A DNA stretch of 44,239 bases from Gallionella sp. (GCA_028710565.1 JAQTTV010000026.1:1-44239), one strand, 5' to 3'; positions 19,343-28,692 are shown, counted from the first letter of the stretch. Translations and numbers: made by a program. The notes: generated by a model from the letters alone, not told the origin.

Positions 19343-19738
19343 TTAACGTTTTTTTGGGCGACCCGTGCGGATGGTTTCCAGTCCTGCAAGGGCTGCCTCT
19401 AATTCTGCTAGGCTCATATTCGACAGGGCTTGCAAGCCTGCGCGCAGCACTTCACTTTTTTTCACATGTCGCCCTTCCTTGAGGCAAGCGGCTTTGATGT
19501 CTTCTATCTTTTGATATTCGTTTTGTGGCATGGTGAAACTATCGCGTACCACTTTTACCTTAGTCTCTTTTTTGACCTTTTTGACCACAACTTCTTCAGT
19601 CACGACGACGGGAGTAGGTTCTTCGACGACCTTTACCATGGGCTTGGTATTGGCTTTGGGGGCTGGCTTAGCGGTGATCTTAGTGGTACGTTTAGCGGTC
19701 TTGGGTGCGGGGGAGGTAGTTTTGTCTTCAGTATTCAT
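19343..19738 (-). CDS. Basic Lys/Ala/Pro-rich protein with conserved C-terminal domain, putative DNA-binding
   Basis: About 131 aa from ATG 19738, which has AAGG eight bases upstream; a GTG at 19747 is the alternative start. Residues 1-65 are low-complexity, rich in Lys, Ala, Pro, Thr and Val (APKTAKRTTKITAKPAPKA), reminiscent of histone-H1-like tails. The C-terminal half starts VRDSFTMPQNEYQKIEDIK, continues with KKSEVLRAGLQAL and ends TIRTGRPKKR. A strand followed by two helices and a basic tail fits a ribbon-helix-helix-like fold, known to me from conserved small proteins of beta- and gammaproteobacteria. A nucleoid-associated or regulatory role is inference. It is divergent from sixA across an ~80-bp spacer that should hold both promoters. 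Confidence 0.7.
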   Translation of the reverse strand: MNTEDKTTSPAPKTAKRTTKITAKPAPKANTKPMVKVVEEPTPVVVTEEVVVKKVKKETKVKVVRDSFTMPQNEYQKIEDIKAACLKEGRHVKKSEVLRAGLQALSNMSLAELEAALAGLETIRTGRPKKR

Positions 19739-19822
19739 TGTGTTCACCTTATTGAAAAAATTATGCTAAGTAAGAGTATATACGGTATATTCCAAAGTGT
19801 GAATTGTAATATGGAGTGAAAA

Positions 19823-20284
19823 ATGGATCTGATTTTATGGCGACATGCAGAAGCAGCAGACGGTTTTCCCGATCATGGGCGAGCCTTAACGGCGAAGGGT
19901 GAACGGCAAGCGGAGAAAATGGCACAATTTATTCGACCGCATTTGCCGAGTGATATGCGCATCCTCGTGAGTCCAGCACTACGAACGCGTCAGACGGTCG
20001 CAAGGTTGACCGATCACTACACCCTCGCTCCCACGATTGCCCCAGGAGCGTCGGCGCAGGCCGTATTGCAAGCAGCCCGTTGGCCAGACGCGGATGATAC
20101 TGTGTTGGTGGTCGGTCACCAGCCAACGTTGGGTGCAGTGGTGGCGCAATTGATGGGCTGCCAAGAGGAAAATTTTAGTATCAAAAAGGGTTCGTTGTGG
20201 TGGATTAATCGTCGTGAGCGCAATGGTGTGGTACAAAATACTTTACGACTTGCCATCACAACTGAGTTCTTAGTGTCGGATTAA
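19823..20284 (+). CDS. sixA: Phosphohistidine phosphatase SixA
   Basis: Histidine phosphatase (branch 1) that removes phosphate from phosphohistidine proteins. 153 aa, family-typical. Catalytic RHA motif at residues 7-9 (LILWRHAEA), phosphate-pocket Arg in SPALRTRQT, second His in VVGHQPTLG. Ribosome site GGAG lies upstream of ATG 19823. The pap gene starts 15 nt downstream, so the two probably form one unit. Confidence 0.92.
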   Translation: MDLILWRHAEAADGFPDHGRALTAKGERQAEKMAQFIRPHLPSDMRILVSPALRTRQTVARLTDHYTLAPTIAPGASAQAVLQAARWPDADDTVLVVGHQPTLGAVVAQLMGCQEENFSIKKGSLWWINRRERNGVVQNTLRLAITTEFLVSD

Positions 20285-20299
20285 CAAAGGAGAAATACC

Positions 20300-21793
20300 A
20301 TGTTTGAATCTGCTGAGTTAGGTCACAAAATAACGAAGGCAACGTACGATGCGGAAGTGCCTGCTTTGCGTGAAGCACTATTGGCGGCGCAATTTGACCT
20401 GTCACAAAAGGGTAAATCGGCGGTCATTATCTTGGTGGGTGGTGTTGATGGTGCGGGCAAGGGCGAGACTGTAAACTTGCTGAATGCCTGGATGGATCCG
20501 CGTCATATTGAAGTGCATGTGATGGGGGATACACCTGAAACCTTGCAATATCCCCACATGTGGCGATACTGGCGGGCATTGCCACCCAAAGGCAAAATTG
20601 GCATGTTTTTTGGTTCTTGGTACACACCGCCCATTGTTCAGCGTGTGTTGGGTAAAAGCAAGCTGGTGGAGCTAAACCAATGCATTCATGACATCAATCA
20701 ATTTGAAAAAATGCTCACCAATGAAGGCGCGCTGATTATTAAATTCTGGTTTCATTTGTCGAAAGAGGCGCAGCGTGTGCGACTCAATAATTTGGAGAAA
20801 GACCCCAAAACACGTTGGCGTGTCACCGAGTTAGATTGGCAACGCTTTAAGTTATATAACAAATTTCGCAAAGTATCTGAACATACCTTGCGCATGACCA
20901 GCACAGCAGAAGCCCCGTGGATCGTGATTGAGGGTACGGATCCACGTTATCGTAGCCTCACCGCAGGTCGTATTTTGTTGCAAGCCATGCAAAAGCGCAT
21001 GGAGCAGACCGAGCTTGCGTCTTTATTGGTCGCGCCACCGTTACAAGTGCCCATTGATCATTTAGATTTATTTGATCGCTTAGACATGGCTCAAACGATA
21101 AACGATAAGAAGTTTGCGAAGGAGCTCGAAAAATACCAAGGCAAGTTGAATTTACTGACCAGAGATCCGCTTTTTAGCCAATTGTCGGTGATTACCGTGT
21201 TTGAAGGTGCCGATGCGGCTGGCAAAGGTGGCGCAATACGCCGCATTACGGGCGCATTAGATGCGCGGCATTATCGTATTGTGCCTGTGGCAGCCCCTAC
21301 GGAAGAAGAGCGTGCGCAGCCGTATTTGTGGCGATTCTGGCGACATATTCCCGCGACCAGTGGGATGACCATTTTTGATCGCTCTTGGTATGGGCGCGTG
21401 TTGGTCGAGCGTGTCGAAAAATACTGTTCTGAAGCGGACTGGATGCGTGCGTATTCAGAAATCAATGATTTTGAGGAGCAGCTGGTTAATCACAATACTG
21501 TTTTGGTCAAGTTCTGGCTAACCATCAGTAAAGAGGAGCAATTGCGTCGTTTCCAAGAGCGGGAAAAGATAGGCTTCAAGCGGTTTAAAATTACCGAAGA
21601 AGATTGGCGTAATCGAGAAAAGTGGGATGATTATGAAATTGCCGTATGCGACATGGTGGATAGAACCAGCACTGAGATCGCGCCGTGGACGTTGGTTGAA
21701 GCCAATGATAAAAACTTCGCGCGCATCAAAGTGATTAAAACTTTGTGTCAACGCATTGAAACTGCACTGGAAAAACTAAAACGCCAAGCGTAA
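20300..21793 (+). CDS. pap: Polyphosphate:AMP phosphotransferase (two-domain PPK2)
   Basis: Transfers phosphate from polyphosphate to AMP, giving ADP. 497 aa made of two fused PPK2 domains, as in class II PPK2/Pap enzymes. The N-terminal domain has Walker A GGVDGAGKGET, but the Walker B region reads FFGSWYT in place of the usual FDRSWY, so it is probably inactive. The C-terminal domain is complete, with EGADAAGKGGA and FDRSWYGRVLVERV. The ribosome site AAAGGAG is strong. Its position after sixA suggests a link with phosphate and energy storage. Confidence 0.93.
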   Translation: MFESAELGHKITKATYDAEVPALREALLAAQFDLSQKGKSAVIILVGGVDGAGKGETVNLLNAWMDPRHIEVHVMGDTPETLQYPHMWRYWRALPPKGKIGMFFGSWYTPPIVQRVLGKSKLVELNQCIHDINQFEKMLTNEGALIIKFWFHLSKEAQRVRLNNLEKDPKTRWRVTELDWQRFKLYNKFRKVSEHTLRMTSTAEAPWIVIEGTDPRYRSLTAGRILLQAMQKRMEQTELASLLVAPPLQVPIDHLDLFDRLDMAQTINDKKFAKELEKYQGKLNLLTRDPLFSQLSVITVFEGADAAGKGGAIRRITGALDARHYRIVPVAAPTEEERAQPYLWRFWRHIPATSGMTIFDRSWYGRVLVERVEKYCSEADWMRAYSEINDFEEQLVNHNTVLVKFWLTISKEEQLRRFQEREKIGFKRFKITEEDWRNREKWDDYEIAVCDMVDRTSTEIAPWTLVEANDKNFARIKVIKTLCQRIETALEKLKRQA

Positions 21794-21900
21794 CGATCTA
21801 AATGGATCACTTGAATGGCGTGTGTAAAATTGCTACCTCCTTTAACACCACGCAATGCTTGGTCTTGCTATTGGGAGTCAATGCGCGGGAGAATTAAAAT

Positions 21901-21929
21901 TTGACCAAAGAGGGTTGCCGCCTTATAAT
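21901..21929 (+). promoter_or_regulatory. Sigma70 promoter of tRNA-Ser
   Basis: TTGACC (21901-21906) and a perfect TATAAT (21924-21929) are separated by 17 bp and end 10 bp before the tRNA 5' end. Confidence 0.88.
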
Positions 21930-21939
21930 GCACGGGTTC

Positions 21940-22033
21940 GGAGAGGTGGCCGAGAGGTCGAAGGCACGCCCCTGCTAAGGGCGCATACGAGCTTAAACTT
22001 GTATCGAGGGTTCGAATCCCTCCTTCTCCGCCA
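21940..22033 (+). tRNA. serV: tRNA-Ser (anticodon GCU), CCA encoded
   Basis: The acceptor GGAGAGG pairs with CTTCTCC, followed by discriminator G and genomic CCA at 22031-22033. The anticodon loop CTGCTAA gives GCU (Ser AGC/AGU). A long variable arm (class II) and the T-loop GGTTCGAATCC are present. 94 nt including CCA. It is a single gene with its own promoter and terminator. Confidence 0.96.
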
Positions 22034-22058
22034 GTAATATGTTTCAAGATTGTCCACT

Positions 22059-22092
22059 AAACCCGCATACTGCAAAGGATTGCGGGTTTTTT
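22059..22092 (+). terminator. Rho-independent terminator of tRNA-Ser
   Basis: AAACCCGCA (22059-22067) pairs with TGCGGGTTT (22081-22089) and continues into a run of six T. It lies 25 nt after the tRNA CCA end. Confidence 0.9.
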
Positions 22093-22155
22093 GTTGGCTA
22101 ACCGTTGTCGGTTCGCATCGTTCTTGTCGCCGTGCCTAAGGAGACGCTGATTCAA

Positions 22156-22196
22156 TCTTCCATTCGTGGTGAACCTGTCGAACCATGAATGGAAGA
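22156..22196. repeat. Interspersed inverted repeat, copy 1
   Basis: TCTTCCATTCGTGGT (22156-22170) and ACCATGAATGGAAGA (22182-22196) form a stem of about 15 bp. Adjacent 22230-22265 holds a segment of the CTTCGACAAGCTC...GGGCGAGCGG type seen as a dispersed repeat in many proteobacterial genomes; a shorter form recurs at 29639-29654. No gene is seen between 22093 and 22449. Confidence 0.6.
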
Positions 22197-22283
22197 GTTA
22201 ATAAAATCAGTGCGTTAAATCCACCACCCTTCGACCGTTCGACAAGCTCTCGGCTCAGGGCGAGCGGATTAAATTGACCCGAA

Positions 22284-22409
22284 CCGTCATTCCGACGAAG
22301 GTCAAAATCCAGTCAAAACAAAAATCAGCGTAGCGGACAAAGCCCATTTGGTCTCGCTGCGCGAAGCTGGGTTTTTAATCTGGATACCGACCTCCGTCGG
22401 TATGACGGG
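22284..22409. repeat. MITE-like interspersed element with inverted ends
   Basis: The left arm (about 22284-22313, starting CCGTCATTCCGACGAAGG) and right arm (about 22379-22409, ending GTCGGTATGACGG) are imperfect inverted copies around a ~65-bp centre. Inside the right arm, ATACCGAC/GTCGGTAT forms an 8-bp hairpin with a 4-nt loop. It resembles the non-coding repeats common between proteobacterial genes. Confidence 0.6.
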
Positions 22410-22449
22410 GGTGTGTCGGCATGACGAAGCACAATTCATCGCGTGTGGA

Positions 22450-23976
22450 TTACAAAATCCGCAACAACCACGGGGCGAGGAAAGTGGGGTTTTTGTCGTG
22501 CAGCCAAGTGGCGGTAAAGGCATAAACGCCAATCCACACGGTGCCGATTAACGCCATGCGCAAATACTCCGCTGTTTTAGCGCGTTGTTCAAAATTCACA
22601 AAAGATTGCTTCGTTAAATCATTTTTTAAATCAACTGGTTGCTCTGGTTTGTCTAACCATTCGGTGTACAGCACTTTTAAGTTGCTGCAAGACTTGGCGA
22701 ACCACAGCCCCAAGCCCGCAAACAGCCACAAAGTAACATAACGAATTCCCAACGGCGGGATGGAAAAGAGTGCGGATAGTTTTTGCACCATTTCTCCATA
22801 GTCTTTGAGTGCCGCTATCCAAGGCATTAAAACGGGAAAGAGGGAGATGGATAGCAATGCAAGCACAATCACCGCAAGCCAACGCAATATCACCCATTCA
22901 AAGCCTTTGACGGAAAGTGTCGTGCGGTCACGGAACTTTAGTTCCAACAATGGTGTGCGTTGGCGAAATTCTTCTTCCGTCATATCAAACGGGGGTTTTA
23001 GCAATAAAATCAGGGGAAGCCACAACCATGCGGTGGCTTTTAAGCTCAAGCGGTAAATGACGGCGGGGAGGTAATAGGCAAAAACAAGCCTCGCATAAAA
23101 TAACTTATCCTCAACCTTAGTTGAATCTAACATTGCTAACCGAACCGTTCTGACAGCAAATAATGCGTTAATCTTGCTTGCATTAGGAATTAGCTCAGGA
23201 AGATGTTTCAAGTCAATTTGCCAGATGGTTTCATGCCAATTTTGGGGTAGTCGCATCAAACCTAAGCGAAAGTGACGAAAGGTGGCGACCCAGCGAATGA
23301 ACTGACTACGCAGTAAAAGGTTGAGTGTCCAAGGTGGAAAGGCGGTTGTTACAAGCATAGAGTTGTGTGCCCCTTTGAATACGAACGCAATCGCAAATGT
23401 GAACAGAAGCACAAGTGCACCTACGAAATAGCCAGCCACAACATAGGCTCCCGCCAGAGCCCCCGCATTAGCACCAGCCCCTCCGAATATACCTACAACC
23501 GAACCCCTCATTACGTTGATACTGCTCCCGATAGAATATGAGAATGAAAGTGTGAAAATTGTTGCGCCAATTAGCAGTGCATCTCGAATCCAGTTTTGAC
23601 TAGCGGAGCTAAGTGACCAGAAATTTGCCAGCCAAAATGACAATAATCCCGTCGCTATAATTGGAACGAGAAAAATAACATTGTTCTCCTGCGCTGAGGT
23701 TTCCTTTTTTTCGCTATTCCAATACTGTCCCAGCATCGTTACTCCCAGTGCTATTGACTCAGGCGAGCGCAATAACAGCATAGGCGCGGCAAATAGGCTA
23801 ATAAATACCATCCACGACCAGTCATAGTGAATCGCTAACCACCACCACAACCCAACCGCAGCAATAGTTTCCACAATGGCAAGCACAGAAATTTTGCCTG
23901 CCGAAATGGATTCCTCATTGCACCACCAAACCCAAGCTCTTTCTGGTTTAGCGGTCATTGTGTCGTGGTCAGTCAT
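22450..23976 (-). CDS. Multi-pass membrane protein of unknown function (508 aa)
   Basis: I do not recognise a family. Hydrophobic segments lie at about residues 30-48, 54-70, 99-119, 133-150, 160-200, 300-330, 370-395, 415-435 and 480-500, giving eight to ten membrane passes. Residues 158-187 form a Gly/Ala-rich stretch (VGIFGGAGANAGALAGAYVV) that may pack tightly or line a pore. A cytoplasmic loop of ~90 residues separates two membrane halves and includes LPQNWHETIWQIDLKHLPEL, and TEEEFRQRTPLLELKFRDRT forms a later loop. It lies downstream of rsxG on the same strand after 164 bp, where rsxE would be expected, but it does not resemble RsxE. No clear ribosome site precedes ATG 23976. Confidence 0.8.
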   Translation of the reverse strand: MTDHDTMTAKPERAWVWWCNEESISAGKISVLAIVETIAAVGLWWWLAIHYDWSWMVFISLFAAPMLLLRSPESIALGVTMLGQYWNSEKKETSAQENNVIFLVPIIATGLLSFWLANFWSLSSASQNWIRDALLIGATIFTLSFSYSIGSSINVMRGSVVGIFGGAGANAGALAGAYVVAGYFVGALVLLFTFAIAFVFKGAHNSMLVTTAFPPWTLNLLLRSQFIRWVATFRHFRLGLMRLPQNWHETIWQIDLKHLPELIPNASKINALFAVRTVRLAMLDSTKVEDKLFYARLVFAYYLPAVIYRLSLKATAWLWLPLILLLKPPFDMTEEEFRQRTPLLELKFRDRTTLSVKGFEWVILRWLAVIVLALLSISLFPVLMPWIAALKDYGEMVQKLSALFSIPPLGIRYVTLWLFAGLGLWFAKSCSNLKVLYTEWLDKPEQPVDLKNDLTKQSFVNFEQRAKTAEYLRMALIGTVWIGVYAFTATWLHDKNPTFLAPWLLRIL

Positions 23977-24140
23977 GGCAATGTTTTGACAGGAAAATGG
24001 GATGAAAATACGTGGCGAATTATAGCCCGTTACATCTCAAAAACCGTATTGCTTGCTATTGTTGCTTGTTTAGATGGGCAGGCGGCATAGCACTATGCTT
24101 TGCCGCTGTTGGGGGCGCGTGTGCGCTGGATGTGTCGTGA

Positions 24141-24779
24141 CTATTTGCGGGCTGGGGTTTGCGCAAACAGTTCTGCTTGGTGTTTTTGGTAGTATTGCAA
24201 GGCTTTATGCACCGCCTTGACGACTGCGCGGGGGCTGATGGTGGCACCTGCCATGTAGTCGAATTGTCCGCCGTCTTTTTTGACTTTCCAGTCCCCGTCT
24301 TTACCTGCCATCAAGGCTTTGCCGTCGAAACCTTTAATCCAGTTGCCGTGGGCAATGTCGATGTAATCACCTAGTCCTGGGGTTTCTTTGTGCGTCACGA
24401 CGCGCACGCCGCCGACTGAACTATCGGGACGAATGGCGATAATCAAATTGATTTTGCCGCTGTAACCGTCGTGGGCGATGGATTCTAGTACGACGGCGAC
24501 AGGTTTTCCGCCTTGGCGGGCGCGGTAGGCGAGGGTGGGTTTGTCCGTGCCGAGCAGTGGATCGGGTGCAATGTCCAAGGTGTCGCGCACGATGTCGTTA
24601 TCGAACGTGGTCGGCGGCACCAGTTGGGAAATCAGTTTGAGTTTTTCTGCTAATTCGCTTTGCGCAATGCGCTCATGGGTTTGGTTGTAAGTGATTGCCA
24701 GAATCGCCGTGCCAATCACCGTGAAGAACAGCAAGTTCATTGCGGTGAGGAAGGATGCTTTTGCCATGGTGCGTCTCAT
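24141..24779 (-). CDS. rsxG: RNF/Rsx electron transport subunit G
   Basis: Membrane-anchored periplasmic flavoprotein of the RNF (Rsx) ion-motive ferredoxin:NAD oxidoreductase complex. 212 aa with one N-terminal membrane helix (LTAMNLLFFTVIGTAILAI) and an FMN-binding domain. The covalent-FMN region reads MAGATISP, with Thr conserved but Ala in place of the usual first Ser/Thr of [ST]GAT. HKETPGLGDYI is a typical RnfG motif. Its start overlaps the end of rsxD by 4 nt. Confidence 0.94.
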   Translation of the reverse strand: MRRTMAKASFLTAMNLLFFTVIGTAILAITYNQTHERIAQSELAEKLKLISQLVPPTTFDNDIVRDTLDIAPDPLLGTDKPTLAYRARQGGKPVAVVLESIAHDGYSGKINLIIAIRPDSSVGGVRVVTHKETPGLGDYIDIAHGNWIKGFDGKALMAGKDGDWKVKKDGGQFDYMAGATISPRAVVKAVHKALQYYQKHQAELFAQTPARK

Positions 24780-25804
24780 CGCGCTTGCTCCTTTTTGCCG
24801 AAAACTTTAGGTTGCGTATAGAGGTCAATCAGCGGGACGCAGATGTTCATCAGCAAGGTCGCAAACGCCATGCCGTCGGGAAAGCCGCCAAATACGCGAA
24901 TCACATAGGTGAGGAAGGCTGCGCCTGCGGCGAAAATCAGCTTGCCTTTGTGTGTGGTGGGGCTGGTGACGGGATCGGTGAGAATGAAAAATGCACCCAT
25001 CATCGCCGCGCCTGAAAATAAATGGAATAGTGGTGGGGCGTAGTGTGCGGGATCAATCGCATTGAAAATGCTCGCAATCATAAACAGCGTACCAAGATAG
25101 GCGACGGGCAAATGCCACGAAATAATGCTCGTCGCCCACAAATACACACCGCCAACCAAGAAGCCCACGGCGACCATTTCGCTACCATGTCCCGCCAATG
25201 CACCGAAAATAGGTTGCCCGAAAATGCTGCTGATGGCGGTGCCGAGGTGTAATTGGGTTTTTAAAGTATCCAACGGCGTTGCCATGGTCACGGCATCCAA
25301 GGTCATGTTTTGGGGCAAGACATCGCCAAACATATACGCCAATTGCCCCGCAAAACCTAAGTCAGCGTGTACCAGCATGGCAGGCGTGAGCCAGTGGGTC
25401 ATGTGGGTGGGGAAGGAAATAATCAACACCGCGTAGGCAATCATCGCGGGATTGAAAGGATTGTTGCCCAAGCCGCCGTAGAGTTGTTTGGCAATGACAA
25501 TCGCGAATACCGTACCGACAACCACCAGCCACCACGGCGCGAGGGCGGGAATGGATAAGGCGATTAGCCAAGCGGTCAGCAACGCGCTGTTGTCCTGCAA
25601 AAATGGTGCGACGGGACGTTTGCGCAATTTCAACATCGCGGCTTCGGTTGCCACGGCGGTGATGCTCGCCAATGTCAACGACACCAAAATAATCGGTCCG
25701 AAGTAATACAAATACGCGCCAATGGCGGGAATTAAAGCCAACATCACCCGCAGCATGATCTGCGACACGCTGATGGGTTTACGAATAAAAGGCGAGTAGA
25801 ACAT
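24776..25804 (-). CDS. rsxD: RNF/Rsx electron transport subunit D
   Basis: Membrane flavoprotein of the RNF complex. The frame opens at 25885, but those 27 extra codons come from an inserted repeat; ATG 25804 (FYSPFIRKPISVSQIMLRV) matches the family N-terminus and AAGGA lies upstream. About 342 aa and some eight to ten membrane helices. The FMN-linked Thr motif DAVTMATPLDTLK and GGLGNNPFNPAMIAYA are diagnostic. It overlaps rsxG by 4 nt. A 148-bp gap holding a repeat separates it from rsxC. Confidence 0.95.
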   Translation of the reverse strand: MFYSPFIRKPISVSQIMLRVMLALIPAIGAYLYYFGPIILVSLTLASITAVATEAAMLKLRKRPVAPFLQDNSALLTAWLIALSIPALAPWWLVVVGTVFAIVIAKQLYGGLGNNPFNPAMIAYAVLIISFPTHMTHWLTPAMLVHADLGFAGQLAYMFGDVLPQNMTLDAVTMATPLDTLKTQLHLGTAISSIFGQPIFGALAGHGSEMVAVGFLVGGVYLWATSIISWHLPVAYLGTLFMIASIFNAIDPAHYAPPLFHLFSGAAMMGAFFILTDPVTSPTTHKGKLIFAAGAAFLTYVIRVFGGFPDGMAFATLLMNICVPLIDLYTQPKVFGKKEQAR

Positions 25805-25830
25805 GGGTAAATATTCCTTATGAATCAGAA

Positions 25831-25930
25831 CCCCCCTCGCCCACTTGTGGGAGAGGGGGTGGGGGAGAGGGGAAATGATTGACAATGCAACCGCCCTCTC
25901 CCTAGCCCTCTCCCGTAAACGGGCGAGGGA
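25831..25930. repeat. Interspersed inverted repeat inserted between rsxC and rsxD
   Basis: A C-rich left arm beginning CCCCCCTCGCCCACTTGTGG and a right arm ending CCCGTAAACGGGCGAGGG are imperfect inverted copies around an A/T-richer centre. The arms match the CCCTCTCCC...GGGAGAGGG class of dispersed repeats and resemble the element at 29510-29607. It splits the operon and adds a false N-terminal extension to rsxD. Confidence 0.7.
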
Positions 25931-25952
25931 ACTTGCGTGTGCTAGATCTTAT

Positions 25953-27572
25953 CTACGTCCCCGCATCCGACTGAGCACGTGCTTGGCTATTCGCACGGCG
26001 AGCTTCAATGTCGGCGATTTCGGCTTGTTGTTGCGGCGTGAGATCGCTGACATTTTTGGGGGTGATTGCTTGTTGTTTTGCCAATGCCATTGCCGCTTGG
26101 ATTTTTTGCTGCGCGTCGTCGCTCACGGGTGCGGCTTGTTTGGCGGCTAGGGCGGCTTTTTCTTTGGCGGCCAGCTTGTCGGCCTTTTCTTGCTTTTCGC
26201 GTTCTATGCGATATTCACGGAACTCATGGCGTTCCCGCGCTTGGTCAGCCGCCTTTTTATCGTTGTCACGCGCCCAAATTTCACTTTTGGCAAAACGGTA
26301 ATACTGCACCAGCGGGATATGGCTAGGGCACACATAGCTACACGCGCCGCATTCGATGCAATCAAACAAATGAAACTCTTGTGCTTTGCCGAAGTTTTTA
26401 GACTTGGCAAACCAATATAAATCTTGGGGTTGTAACTCTTGTGGGCAGACTTCCGCGCAGCGGGTGCAGCGGATGCATGGCATGGCAGGCGGTGCAGGCG
26501 GGAATAACGCATCCGACGCGGCGATGATGCAGTTACATGCTTTGACCACCGACACTTGGTCATTGGGCAATGCCACACCCATCATAGGACCGCCCATAAT
26601 GTGATGTGTGGTGTCGGGTTTTCCGCCCGCCCACGCCACCAGTTCATCGACGGGTGTGCCAATCAGTACTTCAAAATTTTGCGGTTTTTGCACATTGCCT
26701 GTGACGGTCACAATACGCGACAACAGTGGCTCACTGAATGCCACGGCGCGATAGATGCTGTAAGCAGTTGCGACGTTGAAACATTGCACGCCCTTGTCGG
26801 TAGAACGCACGCCTGCTGCAACTTCGATGCCTGTCAACACGCGGATCAATTGTTTCGCGCCGCCGCCAGGATACAAGGTCGGTACGGCGATCACCCGCAT
26901 ACTGCTGCGATCTACGCAGGCTTCTTGCATCATGGCGATCGCTTGCGGTTTATTGTCTTCAATGCCAATCAGCACTTCATCCGCACCTAAGACGCGTCGA
27001 ATAATGTCCCCGCCGCGCACAATGTCGCGAGCGCGTTGCCGCATCAACATATCATCGCAGGTAATGTACGGTTCGCATTCCGCGCCATTGAGCACAATGG
27101 TGCGAACATGGTGTTTGCCACCCCGCAGCTTGGCATCACTGGGGAATACTGCGCCCCCTAAGCCTACGATACCTGCCAAACGCAAAATATGACGAATTTC
27201 ATCAATGGGCAAGGTGATGGGGTTGTGTCGTTCGCGTTCTATCCATGCTTCGTTGCCATCGGGAATCAGCGTTGCGCATAAATCAGGCAAGCCCGAAGCG
27301 TGTGCGACCACTTGCATCCCGATCTCAGTAATGGTGCCAGAGGTCGAGGCGTGTATTGCACTGGACAATCCGTCTTCAGGCATCCCAATCAACTGTCCTT
27401 TGAAGACATAGTCGCCTGCTTGCACCAAGGGTTTTGCCATGCTGCCGACGTGCTGGTGAAAAGGGATTACCAGCTTGCTCGGCAACGGTGGCGTGGCGAT
27501 CGGTGAGCGAGTGGATTGGTTTTTATGGGTGGGCGGATGCACCCCACCATGGAAATGATAGAGCTGAGTCAT
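25953..27572 (-). CDS. rsxC: RNF/Rsx electron transport subunit C
   Basis: Peripheral NADH/flavin and iron-sulfur subunit of RNF. The start is set at ATG 27572 ([16 protein letters not shown]), which overlaps the rsxB stop as ATGA; the upstream ATG 27614 would add 14 residues. About 539 aa. HFHGGVHPP at the N-terminus, the [12 protein letters not shown] nucleotide-binding region, and two 4Fe-4S motifs: [12 protein letters not shown] (from Cys366) and [12 protein letters not shown] (about 405). The C-terminal ~100 residues are Ala/Lys/Glu/Gln-rich, as in other gammaproteobacterial RsxC, and shorter than in E. coli. Confidence 0.95.
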   Translation of the reverse strand: MTQLYHFHGGVHPPTHKNQSTRSPIATPPLPSKLVIPFHQHVGSMAKPLVQAGDYVFKGQLIGMPEDGLSSAIHASTSGTITEIGMQVVAHASGLPDLCATLIPDGNEAWIERERHNPITLPIDEIRHILRLAGIVGLGGAVFPSDAKLRGGKHHVRTIVLNGAECEPYITCDDMLMRQRARDIVRGGDIIRRVLGADEVLIGIEDNKPQAIAMMQEACVDRSSMRVIAVPTLYPGGGAKQLIRVLTGIEVAAGVRSTDKGVQCFNVATAYSIYRAVAFSEPLLSRIVTVTGNVQKPQNFEVLIGTPVDELVAWAGGKPDTTHHIMGGPMMGVALPNDQVSVVKACNCIIAASDALFPPAPPAMPCIRCTRCAEVCPQELQPQDLYWFAKSKNFGKAQEFHLFDCIECGACSYVCPSHIPLVQYYRFAKSEIWARDNDKKAADQARERHEFREYRIEREKQEKADKLAAKEKAALAAKQAAPVSDDAQQKIQAAMALAKQQAITPKNVSDLTPQQQAEIADIEARRANSQARAQSDAGT

Positions 27573-28117
27573 GGCGTGGGCGACAAGGCGTAAACGGGAT
27601 ATTTCCATTTCCAAACGGAAAGGGTTTCTTCAATGGGATTCATGGCAATGCAATCAACAGGGCAGGGAGCAAGGCACAATTCGCAGCCTGTACAATCCGC
27701 TGCGATGATGGTGTGCATTTGTTTCGCGGCACCGACAATCGCATCTACGGGGCAAGCTTGGATACACAAAGTGCAGCCGATGCAGGTGTTTTCGTCGATA
27801 TAAGCAACCGATTTGGGTTTTGGTTTGGCATTGTCGCCAAACGGCTTGAATTCCTTATTCAGGAGTTCAGCCAACTTGCGGATGCCTTCCTCGCCGCCTG
27901 GGGGGCAGCAATTGATGTCCGCTTCTTCGGCGGCAATCGCCGTGGCATAGGGCTTGCAGCCAGGGAAGCCGCATTGCCCACATTGAGTTTGTGGCAAAAC
28001 GGCGTCGATTTTATCGACCAGTGGATTGCCCTCGACCCGAAATTTAATTGCCGCATAACCCAGCACGGCACCCAGCACAATGGCAATACCCGCCATGACC
28101 AGCAGCGCGCTTATCAT
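27569..28117 (-). CDS. rsxB: RNF/Rsx electron transport subunit B (ferredoxin)
   Basis: Iron-sulfur electron-transfer subunit. 182 aa with an N-terminal membrane helix ([20 protein letters not shown]), a four-Cys cluster site in [11 protein letters not shown]...NCCPPGG, and two ferredoxin-type 4Fe-4S motifs ([12 protein letters not shown] and [12 protein letters not shown]). The start overlaps the rsxA stop (TAATG) and the stop overlaps rsxC (ATGA), so A, B and C are translationally coupled. Confidence 0.96.
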   Translation of the reverse strand: MISALLVMAGIAIVLGAVLGYAAIKFRVEGNPLVDKIDAVLPQTQCGQCGFPGCKPYATAIAAEEADINCCPPGGEEGIRKLAELLNKEFKPFGDNAKPKPKSVAYIDENTCIGCTLCIQACPVDAIVGAAKQMHTIIAADCTGCELCLAPCPVDCIAMNPIEETLSVWKWKYPVYALSPTP

Positions 28118-28692
28118 TATTTAATCAATCCTGAAAAACCCATAAACGACAAGCTCATCAACCCTGCTGTCACCATGGCAATTGCCGAGCCTTGAAAAAT
28201 GGCAGGCACATCCGCCCCCTCCATACGTTCGCGCATGCCCGCAAACAACACCATCACCAGCGTAAAGCCTAACGCGCCGCCCATACCAAAGAACACCGAT
28301 TCCATAAAATTATGTTCGGCTTGCACGTTCAATAGCGGAATGCCGAGCACCGCGCAGTTCGTGGTAATCAGCGGCAAATAGATACCTAACACCTGATACA
28401 ACACAGGGCTGGTTTTTTGAACGACCATTTCGGTAAATTGCACGATCCCCGCGATCACGACGATAAATGACAAGGTCGTGAGATACGCCAGTTCAGGACC
28501 CAGCAGATAATGGTTGATGAGGTAGCTGACCCCTGATGCCAGCGTCAACACAAACGTGGTAGCTGCGCCCATGCCTATAGCGGCTTCCAGTTTCTTGGAA
28601 ACCCCCATAAAAGGGCATAGCCCCAGAATTTTGACCATCACGATGTTGTTCACAAACACCGCACTAATCAAAATCAGAATGTATTCAGTCAT
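28117..28692 (-). CDS. rsxA: RNF/Rsx electron transport subunit A
   Basis: Integral membrane subunit of RNF, 191 aa with six membrane helices. It begins [20 protein letters not shown] and contains [30 protein letters not shown] and FAGMRERME, all hallmarks of RsxA rather than its paralogue RsxE. First gene of the rsx cluster on the minus strand; its promoter should lie in 28693-28820. Confidence 0.96.
   Translation of the reverse strand: MTEYILILISAVFVNNIVMVKILGLCPFMGVSKKLEAAIGMGAATTFVLTLASGVSYLINHYLLGPELAYLTTLSFIVVIAGIVQFTEMVVQKTSPVLYQVLGIYLPLITTNCAVLGIPLLNVQAEHNFMESVFFGMGGALGFTLVMVLFAGMRERMEGADVPAIFQGSAIAMVTAGLMSLSFMGFSGLIK

Noticed and set aside
21855..22037. Short plus-strand ORF spanning the tRNA-Ser gene
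   Set aside because: It overlaps the tRNA and its promoter completely and encodes no recognisable sequence.
24030..24130. Hairpin CATAG/CTATG after rsxG as terminator
   Set aside because: The stem is short with a 2-nt loop, irregular extension and no T-run.
25804..25885. 27-residue N-terminal extension of RsxD
   Set aside because: It is translated from the inserted repeat; the family N-terminus and ribosome site support ATG 25804.
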